NCBI GenBank assembly: GCA_002411085.1
Contig: DHQK01000213.1
Coordinates: 13,790 to 26,533 of the forward strand
DNA length: 12,744 bases
Origin: Marinilabilia sp. UBA5340
GTDB taxonomy: Bacteria; Bacteroidota; Bacteroidia; Bacteroidales; Marinilabiliaceae
Direction of reading: 5' to 3'
Shown here: piece by piece, positions 6,663 through 12,744 of the stretch
Layout of the letters: every line of letters begins with the position of its first letter
Numbering within the stretch: position 1 is the first letter of the stretch
Program-made: the position numbers and the translations under genes
Notes under the pieces: generated by a model
What the model was told of the DNA's origin: nothing
Seen by the model: only the letters and a program-made list of their open reading frames with translations
The model's database searches: none

Positions 6663-8921
6663 TTATTTTTTATGAGCCGCAACAAAGTCTCGTTGCGCTT
6701 TCAACAGATTAATCAGGTGAAGAAGCATATTCTGCGTTTCATGCAAAACGGAGAGATAAAGCATGCTGATCTTTGTTCCTGCTTTTTCTTTCTTGATGCG
6801 TTTTAGCTGCTTTTTCCTCAGTCCCTTGATGGTTTCAATCAGTTTAGATTGTTCCTCCATAAGATCCTGCAAGTTTGAGAAATCAGAGTGATCAATCATA
6901 GTGATTGATTTGGTTATTAGTGATCTAACCTTGCTTTCCATTATATTAATCTCCTCAAACTGGGCATCAGTAAACACTTTGTGATTATTGTCCAGATGCT
7001 CGAAGCATGGATTGGTGATAAATGCCAACGAATGAGTGGTTTCGCGCATATAATCAACAACTTGTACATAGTAAAGTCCCGAATCTATGGATTCTTCCTG
7101 AAGCTTTCGAACCGTATTGTAAATATTGGATTTGAGCTTCTTGATCTTTTTGTTGAGTGATGAAACTTCCTTGGTAGTTTCTTTCAGATGCTTGCGATCT
7201 TCTGCTTCAAAGAAGTTAAGGGAATCACCATATATTTTAGAAATGTCTTTCAATACTTTAGATACACTGGTACGGCACTTTTCCAGTACTTTCTCTGACA
7301 GGATTTCTCCATCGACCTCTTCGATTTCCAGATCTCCATAAGATTTTTTTTCTGAATCCTGTTTTTTGGAAATTACATGGGTTCGGTAAACCATAAATGC
7401 TGCCAGTGCAATTAATCCGGCAATAGCATAAACACCACCGAACATCATAATATTGGCAAATATGAAAGCAACGGAGGCAGCAGAGAAGGCCGTGAAGAAC
7501 CAACCTCCGATTACAGATACAACACCGGTAATTCGGTATACCGCACTTTCGCGTCCCCAGGCACGATCAGATAATGAACTACCCATTGCTACCATAAATG
7601 TTACATAAGTGGTCGATAAAGGCAGCTTCATTGAAGTGGCAAAAGCAATAAGGATACTGGCAACCACCAGATTCACAGAAGCCCGGATCATGTCAAAAGA
7701 AGCAGCTTCTTCTTTACTCTTTTTCTGGCGTTCCTCTTCATAAACAGATGTGTCAAACTGTTTGTCAAGGAATTTACTTACGCGTGCCGGAACAAGTTTG
7801 TTGACTGAATTGGATACAGCAATACTTCCACGTACAATGGAACGGGCAAAGAAAGAAGAGCCAAAACGCTCTTCGCCCTCGGATTGACGTCCCAGATCGA
7901 GGGAAGTTTTTACTACCCGTTTGGCTTTCTTGGATGTCCAGAGGGTCACAACCATTACCAGACCTGCAATAATCAATAAATAGGAATCCGTTTTAACTTT
8001 TCCTGCCAGAGATGTCATTAGCATGTCAGGGTTGCTACCACCTTCGGCCATGAAATTCTTGAAGGATTCAAAACCTGCCAATGGCACTCCAATAAAGTTA
8101 ACCAAATCATTGCCGGCAAAAGCCATGGCCAGTGAGAATGTCCCAGCGAGTACAATAAATTTCAGGATATTCACTTTAAAAAGCCAATAGAAAACCTGAA
8201 GTATGACCGTCCAGAAAATAAGGCTGTAAACGATGATCAGGGTTCCGTTTGTTGCAATCCAGTTCTGGACATCTTCCGACATAAAAGTAGCCCCTTTGGC
8301 ACCTTTTATGATTAAGAAATAAGTGATAGCAGTAATCGCAATACCGCCCCAGATTCCGCCAAAATACTTGATTCTTTTTTTGAAATTAAAAGAGAACAAA
8401 ATCCTTGCAATGTACTGGACAATCATTCCCACTGTAAATGATACTACCACCGATAGCAATATCCCGGAAATAATAGCCAGGGCTTTGGCTGAATTGATGT
8501 ACTCACTCAGATTCATCTCCGGATTGTTCATGGATTTGATAAGCGCAACACCAATGGCAGCTCCCAACAATTCGAAAACGATAGATACAGTGGTCGAAGT
8601 GGGAAGTCCGAAAGTGTTGAACAAATCAAGCAGAATGACATCAGTAATCATCACCGCCATAAATACAATCATGATGTTTTCGAAAGTGAAGTACTGGGGA
8701 TTAAAAATCCCTTTTCGTGCTACTTCCATCATGCCTCCCGAAAAACTGGCTCCGATGAATACACCTAAAGCAGCAATAATCATAATGGTTTTGAAGGAGG
8801 CTACCCGTGCTCCGATGGCCGAGTTTAGAAAGTTTACGGCGTCGTTGCTCACACCCACTACCAGATCGGATATAGCAAGTAAAAATAAAACGCCTACGAG
8901 AACTAAATAAATTGTTTCCAT
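6663..8921 (-). CDS. PiT-family inorganic phosphate transporter with C-terminal PhoU-like domain
   Basis: This 752-residue inner-membrane protein imports phosphate with H+ or Na+. Two inverted PiT repeats carry the signatures GVSNDAVNFL (23-32) and FAGNDLVNFIG (268-278), equivalent to GANDVAN. Each is followed by a helix-breaking motif, LPTSTTVS (107-114) and LPLSTTYV (433-440). A charged cytoplasmic loop of about 80 residues (330-410) separates the halves. After the last membrane segment (about 494-513), residues 540-752 are helical and rich in Glu and Lys, resembling PhoU/DUF47. Plain PiT proteins are about 420-500 residues, so the tail is a real fusion. PhoU proteins restrain phosphate uptake and signalling, and cis-control of the channel is inference. 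It heads a block with the porin and lipoprotein. No pst genes are present in the window. A TAnnTTTG box and Pho-box-like repeats lie upstream. Confidence 0.93.
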   Translation of the reverse strand: METIYLVLVGVLFLLAISDLVVGVSNDAVNFLNSAIGARVASFKTIMIIAALGVFIGASFSGGMMEVARKGIFNPQYFTFENIMIVFMAVMITDVILLDLFNTFGLPTSTTVSIVFELLGAAIGVALIKSMNNPEMNLSEYINSAKALAIISGILLSVVVSFTVGMIVQYIARILFSFNFKKRIKYFGGIWGGIAITAITYFLIIKGAKGATFMSEDVQNWIATNGTLIIVYSLIFWTVILQVFYWLFKVNILKFIVLAGTFSLAMAFAGNDLVNFIGVPLAGFESFKNFMAEGGSNPDMLMTSLAGKVKTDSYLLIIAGLVMVVTLWTSKKAKRVVKTSLDLGRQSEGEERFGSSFFARSIVRGSIAVSNSVNKLVPARVSKFLDKQFDTSVYEEERQKKSKEEAASFDMIRASVNLVVASILIAFATSMKLPLSTTYVTFMVAMGSSLSDRAWGRESAVYRITGVVSVIGGWFFTAFSAASVAFIFANIMMFGGVYAIAGLIALAAFMVYRTHVISKKQDSEKKSYGDLEIEEVDGEILSEKVLEKCRTSVSKVLKDISKIYGDSLNFFEAEDRKHLKETTKEVSSLNKKIKKLKSNIYNTVRKLQEESIDSGLYYVQVVDYMRETTHSLAFITNPCFEHLDNNHKVFTDAQFEEINIMESKVRSLITKSITMIDHSDFSNLQDLMEEQSKLIETIKGLRKKQLKRIKKEKAGTKISMLYLSVLHETQNMLLHLINLLKAQRDFVAAHKK

Positions 8922-8952
8922 TTGTTGAAGAATAGTTTATTTTTTTCGGTTG

Positions 8953-8960
8953 CAAACATA
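8953..8960 (-). promoter_or_regulatory. -7 promoter element for the PiT gene
   Basis: Read on the minus strand this is TATGTTTG, an exact TAnnTTTG match. Transcription should start near 8946, giving a leader of about 25 bases before the ATG at 8921. TTTTGG (8975-8980) lies upstream, but only 14-15 bases away rather than 19-21. The -33 element is therefore weak, as expected for a promoter that needs an activator. Confidence 0.6.
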
Positions 8961-8991
8961 GTTGCTATAAATTTCCAAAATGTTTTGCCCT

Positions 8992-9019
8992 CGTTAAGTC
9001 TATGTTAAATTTGTGTTAA
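8992..9019 (-). promoter_or_regulatory. Candidate Pho box: three TTAACA-like direct repeats with an 11-bp period
   Basis: On the strand of the PiT gene the sequence reads TTAACA-N5-TTAACA-N5-TTAACG, at 9014-9019, 9003-9008 and 8992-8997. The 11-bp spacing puts the sites on one face of the helix. It matches the layout of PhoB/PhoP-family sites; the B. subtilis PhoP consensus is TTAACA-like direct repeats. Relative to the expected transcription start near 8946, the repeats occupy about -46 to -73, directly upstream of the weak -33 region, the normal place for an activator. That PhoB-type control operates here is inference from sequence and from the gene's function. Confidence 0.55.
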
Positions 9020-9146
9020 CAACAATAGGTAAAGAGCTGATTTACAGCAATAAGTCAAGATAGCGCTTTTGAGCCCTTTATTCAAATTTAAGGATTAAAT
9101 AACAAAAAACATTGAAAAAGATACCGCATCTTTTGGAGTATTTTTC

Positions 9147-9154
9147 AATCTTTG
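9147..9154 (+). promoter_or_regulatory. Weak -7-like element before the LysE-family gene
   Basis: AATCTTTG matches TAnnTTTG at all but the first base, 23 bases before the ATG at 9178. The only TTTG nearby, at 9132-9135, is too close to serve as a -33 element. This is a low-confidence call. Confidence 0.3.
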
Positions 9155-9177
9155 CAGCGCAATAAAAAAGCTGATTA

Positions 9178-9813
9178 ATGTATTGGAGTACACTTTTGGA
9201 TGGGATGCTGGTTGGGTTTTCTGCTTCTTTGCCTTTGGGGCCTATTGGCGTTTTAATAATTCAACGGACTTTGCAGAACGGAAGAACATCGGGACTGATC
9301 TCCGGTTTTGGAGCGGCCATGTCGGATACTATATATGCCATAATTGCCGGTTTTAGTTTATCCTATATTGTTACCTTTATTGAAGCACAGATTTTGTGGA
9401 TTCAGTTGGGGGGAGTCATCGTACTTACCGGCCTGGGAATAAAAATATTCCGAACCAATCCGGTAGCTCAGCTTAGAAAACAAAAAGCCGGCAAACATTC
9501 TCTTATCAGTGATTTTGTCTCTACTTTCCTGCTGACATTAAGCAACCCGCTGGCTATTTTTCTGTTTATTGCTTTTTTTGCAAGCTTCAGAGTTTTAAAG
9601 TCTGAATATGGACTCTTAGGTCACCTGACCATCATTTCAGGCGTTTTTGTAGGTGCAGCTATCTGGTGGACAATACTTACAGCCATTGTATCTCTGTTTC
9701 GAAGTAAAATTAATCTGCGGCGTCTTTTCTGGATCAACAAAATTGCCGGTGCGACTATCATTGTATTGGTGCTGATTGCATTTTTGATATGGGTAGTACG
9801 TGAATATTTTTAG
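9178..9813 (+). CDS. LysE/RhtB-family amino-acid or metabolite exporter
   Basis: This 211-residue, very hydrophobic protein has about six membrane segments (roughly residues 5-27, 38-62, 68-91, 112-136, 147-173, 187-207), the usual size and topology of the LysE superfamily. The hallmark SLPLGPIGVLIIQRTL lies in the first helix (about 17-32), followed by GFGAAMSDTIYAIIAG (43-58) and TLSNPLAIFLF (120-130). The basic loop RKQKAGKHS (100-108) is cytoplasmic by the positive-inside rule. Characterised relatives export lysine, threonine, homoserine or leucine, but the substrate cannot be read from the sequence. It is divergent from the PiT gene with 256 bases between them, and convergent with thiL 51 bases downstream. 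It seems to be a single-gene unit. Confidence 0.88.
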   Translation: MYWSTLLDGMLVGFSASLPLGPIGVLIIQRTLQNGRTSGLISGFGAAMSDTIYAIIAGFSLSYIVTFIEAQILWIQLGGVIVLTGLGIKIFRTNPVAQLRKQKAGKHSLISDFVSTFLLTLSNPLAIFLFIAFFASFRVLKSEYGLLGHLTIISGVFVGAAIWWTILTAIVSLFRSKINLRRLFWINKIAGATIIVLVLIAFLIWVVREYF

Positions 9814-9864
9814 TGACTGTTATACTACCGACGTATTTTCACTGGCTTATTTACTGAGGTGTTT

Positions 9865-10872
9865 TCAAGGGGAAAAGTGATTAAAACCACCTTTGTGAAG
9901 GGGAACCAGTTTCCCGGATTTTTTCCATTGGATTTCTCCGGATGGTTTATTTGTGATTGTTCCAACAATCGAAAGAGGATGAGAAAATGTTTTGTTGTAC
10001 GCTTCCTTGATTGGATTAACCTTCTCTGAATCAATTGTCAGAAGCAACCGATAGTCTTCACCTCCTGTCAGTGCAAGTTTTAGGGCATCCCACTGATTAT
10101 CGGAAGCCGTTTGTTGAAGTTCCGGAGAAATTGGAATCTTTTCCAGATGAATGATAGCCCCCTTGTCCGATTTTTGAAGAATATGCCCCAAATCGGAGGC
10201 AATGCCATCCGAAAGATCCATCATAGCATGTACGCCGGAATATTTCCCCAGCCACAAACCTTCATCCACTGCAGGCTCAGGTTTGTTGTGCCAACTGACC
10301 AACTTCTTAGAGTTGGTATCAGGAGTCAGACCATCCAAAAGCACCTTTAATCCCGCTCCGGAATCCCCCAGGAACCCTGTAACGCATATAGCATCACCGT
10401 TTTGAGCCGATGATCTGAGTTTGGCTTCACCTTTTTTTACTTTCCCAGTGACACAAACGTTAATAATTATTTTTCCGGGGGATTTAGTAGTGTCACCTCC
10501 CAGTAAAGGAACTTTGTATTTTTCACTCAACTGGTGATAACCATTCATAACCTCGTCCATGTACTCCACATCAACATCAGAAGGAAGTGCGATAGACAGA
10601 AATGAGCCCGTTGGCTGTGCACCCATGGCAGCTATATCACTTAGATTTACGGCAAGCGCCTTGTAGCCAAGATCGAAGGGGGAGATGGCAGCTTTGAGAA
10701 AATGAATATCTTCAATAAGTAAATCCGTTGTAACCACCTGCTCAAATTGATCATCCAGTGGCATTATGGCACAATCATCACCAATACCATGAACAGCTGG
10801 TTGGAGTAAGCCGGAAAATTTTCCGGAAAAGCGATCAATAAAACCAAATTCACCTATTTCAGAAAGTTGCAT
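9865..10872 (-). CDS. thiL: Thiamine-monophosphate kinase
   Basis: This 335-residue enzyme makes thiamine diphosphate from thiamine monophosphate and ATP, the last step of cofactor synthesis. It has the AIR-synthase (PurM-like) fold. Conserved motifs in order are GIGDDCA (29-35), TTDLLIEDIHF (48-58), KALAVNLSDIAAMGA (71-85), the Mg/ATP motif GGDTTKS (125-131), MDLSDGIASDL (218-228) and TGGEDYRLLL (269-278), with GGFNHF at the end. All the key Asp residues are present. The ATG at 10872, giving MQLSEIGEFGFI, is chosen over one at 10944, because that earlier start would sit within the hairpin region and add 24 residues unlike the family. It is downstream of the C69 peptidase gene and has no promoter of its own that I can see. 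No other thiamine genes are in the window. Confidence 0.95.
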   Translation of the reverse strand: MQLSEIGEFGFIDRFSGKFSGLLQPAVHGIGDDCAIMPLDDQFEQVVTTDLLIEDIHFLKAAISPFDLGYKALAVNLSDIAAMGAQPTGSFLSIALPSDVDVEYMDEVMNGYHQLSEKYKVPLLGGDTTKSPGKIIINVCVTGKVKKGEAKLRSSAQNGDAICVTGFLGDSGAGLKVLLDGLTPDTNSKKLVSWHNKPEPAVDEGLWLGKYSGVHAMMDLSDGIASDLGHILQKSDKGAIIHLEKIPISPELQQTASDNQWDALKLALTGGEDYRLLLTIDSEKVNPIKEAYNKTFSHPLSIVGTITNKPSGEIQWKKSGKLVPLHKGGFNHFSP

Positions 10873-10902
10873 CGTTAAAAATTTTATAATTGCCTGATAA
10901 AA

Positions 10903-10938
10903 ACAGAGGCAATGTTCTGAAAATAACATTGCCTCTGT
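10903..10938 (-). terminator. Terminator-like hairpin between the C69 peptidase and thiL
   Basis: Bases 10903-10916 and 10925-10938 form a perfect 14-bp stem (core AGAGGCAATGTT) with an 8-base loop. On the minus strand it begins 12 bases after the peptidase stop and runs into TTTTTATCAGG, a short U-tract. The thiL ATG follows 30 bases later. The short U-tract suggests partial termination or 3'-end protection. Confidence 0.7.
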
Positions 10939-10950
10939 ATGCAAGATACT

Positions 10951-12618
10951 TTATTCCTGGGTAACTTCTTTCATTTTAAGTTTTTCTCCGGCATCTTTCA
11001 CCACATTGCGATAAAACTCTTCATCATAACCCGGATATTCGGGTGAATGGGGATTTCCATACTCGTTTTTAAGGAATTCGCCATTTTTTTCCGGGTGAAT
11101 ATTTCCATCCAGGTATTTAATCATCAGGAATTGACCCAGTTTTTGCCATTTTTCCACGGTTATTCGCGACTGATTGTGACTGTAATCAGTCAGAAACGCT
11201 TCTGCCAGTTTCGGATTCTGCTCGAAAAGCTGGCTGGCAGTATTGTCTATGGCAGGCTGCATTTTTTCAAACTTGTCTTCCAGCTCTTTCTGAATTTTAC
11301 GGATGTCTTTAATCATATAACTATACCGGCTATAAGACATGTTGGAAACCCAGTTGAATACCCAAAAAGCAGCATCCCAGGAAAATTCGAGCATATTTCC
11401 ATTTCCTTCTGCAAATTCATAAGGCGCACTTTGAATTCCGGCGTACATGGGAACATAAACCGAAGCATCAGCATCATCCACACCAAACCACAGAATTCCA
11501 CCAACAGGATCGGGGAGCCAGTTGCGTAATTGTGCGACAAAAGAGAATCCTGTTTGCTGCGTAGCAATAGCACGCTCATTGAGATATTCCTGACCATCCA
11601 CTTCCCAGGTGAGCGGGCGCCAACGATAAGGCACTTTGTAGGCCCCGGCCCCGGCATCCTGGGTCATATCCAAAGCAGTTCCTTCAAAGTGGTCACGCAT
11701 GATGTTCATCACATCTCGGGCTGTCACCTTTTTTTGAGGTTTGATAAAAAGAGGCATGCGATCGTCCGATTCGCCAAGAATAAAATCTTCGTACTTGTCG
11801 GCTTCCTCCTGGTTTACGTGACGAAAAGCGGCCCATACACGGGCTTCACAAAAACGAATGGCACCGTAATCAAGCGGTGCATAAGCATCCGCAAAACTAA
11901 ATTCTTTATTTTTCCCATCGAAATACCCCTGTTCGCGGGCAAATGAGATTACATCGGTGGAATAGATGCAATTCTCCTCATCGTTCAATGGGAAGGTCGT
12001 AATACGGGCCTGATTTGCATGAGCAGAGATATACCCATCAGGCACCTTACGGGCCACCCATACTGCGCCTTTGTTATTTGGGCCTTTACCAATCATTTCC
12101 ATAATCCATATCTCATTGGGGTCGGCAATGGAAAAGCTCTCTCCCGAACTGTAATAACCATATTCTTCTACCAATGAAGTCATGATGTTTATTGCATCGC
12201 GTGCTGTTTTAGCTCTTTGCAATGCCACATAGATCAAACTTCCATAATCCATTATACCGGTTGTGTCCCGAAGCTCTTTTCTACCACCAAAAGTTGTTTC
12301 AGCAATGGAAACCTGGTTCTCATTCATATTTCCAATCACACGATAGGTCTTGGGTGCCTGTGCTATCTGTCCCAGATATTTTCCGGTATCCCATTCATAA
12401 ATATCCAGCATTGCCCCATCAGCATGATTCGCTGCCGGCCAGAAGTATAACTCACCAAACAAAACATGCGAATCGGCTGCATACGAAATCATGGTGGAAC
12501 CATCAGCCGAAGCATTTTTGGTAATCAATACATTGGTGCATGCACTGGCCTTTGGAGCACCAACAACAAGGAGTACCATAAGAGTCAATGCTCCTACAGA
12601 ATTCAATACTTTTCTCAT
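10951..12618 (-). CDS. Secreted C69-family (PepD-like) dipeptidase
   Basis: This 555-residue protein has a clear signal peptide (about 1-26) ending Ala-Ser-Ala, followed by CTNVLITKNASADGSTMIS. Cys27 is the N-terminal nucleophile of an Ntn-hydrolase, as in Lactobacillus PepD and acid ceramidase-like relatives. Other family blocks are MNENQVSIAETTFGGR (about 98-113), DYGSLIYVALQRAKTARDAI (about 124-143), YGYYSSGESFSIADPNEIWIMEM (in parts, about 153-175), GYISAHANQARI and the later DHFEGTALDM. Family members cleave dipeptides, and a location in the periplasm or envelope follows from the signal peptide. The protein ends with a charged helical region (about 430-470) and a Lys/Glu-rich tail, so it is somewhat longer than cytoplasmic PepD proteins of about 470 residues. 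The ATG at 12618 is the only sensible start, directly before a basic signal-peptide n-region. Confidence 0.9.
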   Translation of the reverse strand: MRKVLNSVGALTLMVLLVVGAPKASACTNVLITKNASADGSTMISYAADSHVLFGELYFWPAANHADGAMLDIYEWDTGKYLGQIAQAPKTYRVIGNMNENQVSIAETTFGGRKELRDTTGIMDYGSLIYVALQRAKTARDAINIMTSLVEEYGYYSSGESFSIADPNEIWIMEMIGKGPNNKGAVWVARKVPDGYISAHANQARITTFPLNDEENCIYSTDVISFAREQGYFDGKNKEFSFADAYAPLDYGAIRFCEARVWAAFRHVNQEEADKYEDFILGESDDRMPLFIKPQKKVTARDVMNIMRDHFEGTALDMTQDAGAGAYKVPYRWRPLTWEVDGQEYLNERAIATQQTGFSFVAQLRNWLPDPVGGILWFGVDDADASVYVPMYAGIQSAPYEFAEGNGNMLEFSWDAAFWVFNWVSNMSYSRYSYMIKDIRKIQKELEDKFEKMQPAIDNTASQLFEQNPKLAEAFLTDYSHNQSRITVEKWQKLGQFLMIKYLDGNIHPEKNGEFLKNEYGNPHSPEYPGYDEEFYRNVVKDAGEKLKMKEVTQE

Positions 12619-12656
12619 AAATTCAATGTTTTTTACGGTTTTTCAGGCAGGGATTA

Positions 12657-12664
12657 CAAAAATA
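12657..12664 (-). promoter_or_regulatory. -7 promoter element for the C69 peptidase gene
   Basis: On the minus strand this reads TATTTTTG, an exact TAnnTTTG match, 38 bases upstream of the ATG at 12618. I find no TTTG at the usual -33 distance. It probably drives the C69 gene and, by read-through, thiL. The remaining bases to 12744 hold nothing I recognise. Confidence 0.5.
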
Positions 12665-12744
12665 TAAAAAACAGGGAGTTTAGGAAAATTGTTTGATTTT
12701 GGGATCATAAAAAATGAAAAGCTTATTTTAGTTTTTCAAGGCCC

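Noticed and set aside
8323..8910. 195-residue open frame on the plus strand
   Set aside because: It is antisense to the membrane part of the PiT gene, whose codon pattern produces long reverse frames. There is no recognisable domain.
10873..10944. Upstream ATG extending ThiL by 24 residues
   Set aside because: The extension is encoded by the hairpin between the peptidase and thiL, and ThiL proteins normally begin close to the LSEIGEFGFI segment.
10873..10950. Possible TPP riboswitch before thiL
   Set aside because: The gap is mostly a simple 36-base hairpin. It is too short for the aptamer, and I see no CUGAGA or similar conserved core at the right places.
11047..11946. Plus-strand open frames opposite the C69 peptidase
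   Set aside because: They are antisense shadows of a strongly supported gene, with no motif or promoter.
1..12744. tRNA, rRNA, insertion sequence, CRISPR array or prophage
   Set aside because: I found no tRNA-like cloverleaf, transposase, regular spacer-repeat pattern, or terminal inverted repeats with target duplication. Base composition and gene style look uniform across the window.

Overview
The window looks like chromosomal core sequence from a member of the Bacteroidota, probably a Bacteroidales/Marinilabiliales-type organism. The evidence is moderate to low G+C, A/T-rich leaders mostly without Shine-Dalgarno sequences, several matches to the phylum's promoter element TAnnTTTG, and the families present: a LytTR response regulator, a PiT transporter with a PhoU-like tail, an OprO/OprP-like porin, a beta-helix lipoprotein and a C69 dipeptidase. 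I see no mobile element, rRNA, tRNA or CRISPR array. The genus assignment is inference only.

Layout. Bases 92-2029 (+) encode a membrane-anchored LtaS/MdoB-type sulfatase-fold transferase. After a 266-base gap with a strong promoter comes an HU protein (2296-2568, +). An intrinsic terminator follows, and then a SpoU/TrmH-family RNA 2'-O-methyltransferase (2641-3327, +). An orphan LytTR response regulator (3419-4132, +) ends at a strong hairpin that can work in both directions, because the next block is convergent.

Bases 4221-8921 (-) form one phosphate-related block. In transcription order it contains a PiT inorganic phosphate transporter fused to a PhoU-like domain, an outer-membrane porin and a surface-type beta-helix lipoprotein. 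A terminator-like hairpin separates the transporter from the porin-lipoprotein pair. Upstream of the transporter, three TTAACA-like direct repeats recur with an exact 11-bp period just above a TAnnTTTG box. They look like a Pho box. Together these suggest a phosphate-starvation-induced envelope-to-cytoplasm uptake module, which is the most interesting part of the window.

Bases 9178-9813 (+) encode a LysE/RhtB-family exporter transcribed divergently from the transporter. It converges on thiamine-monophosphate kinase (thiL, 9865-10872, -), which lies downstream of a secreted C69-family peptidase (10951-12618, -). A perfect 14-bp hairpin sits between those two genes.

A recurring theme is a strong intrinsic-terminator-like hairpin in the short gap between co-directional genes (HU to trmH, PiT to porin, C69 to thiL). 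In each case no promoter is recognisable between the hairpin and the next start codon, so the downstream genes probably depend on read-through. No gene-free stretch exceeds 300 bases. The longest are 2030-2295 and 8922-9177, and both hold regulatory structure described below.
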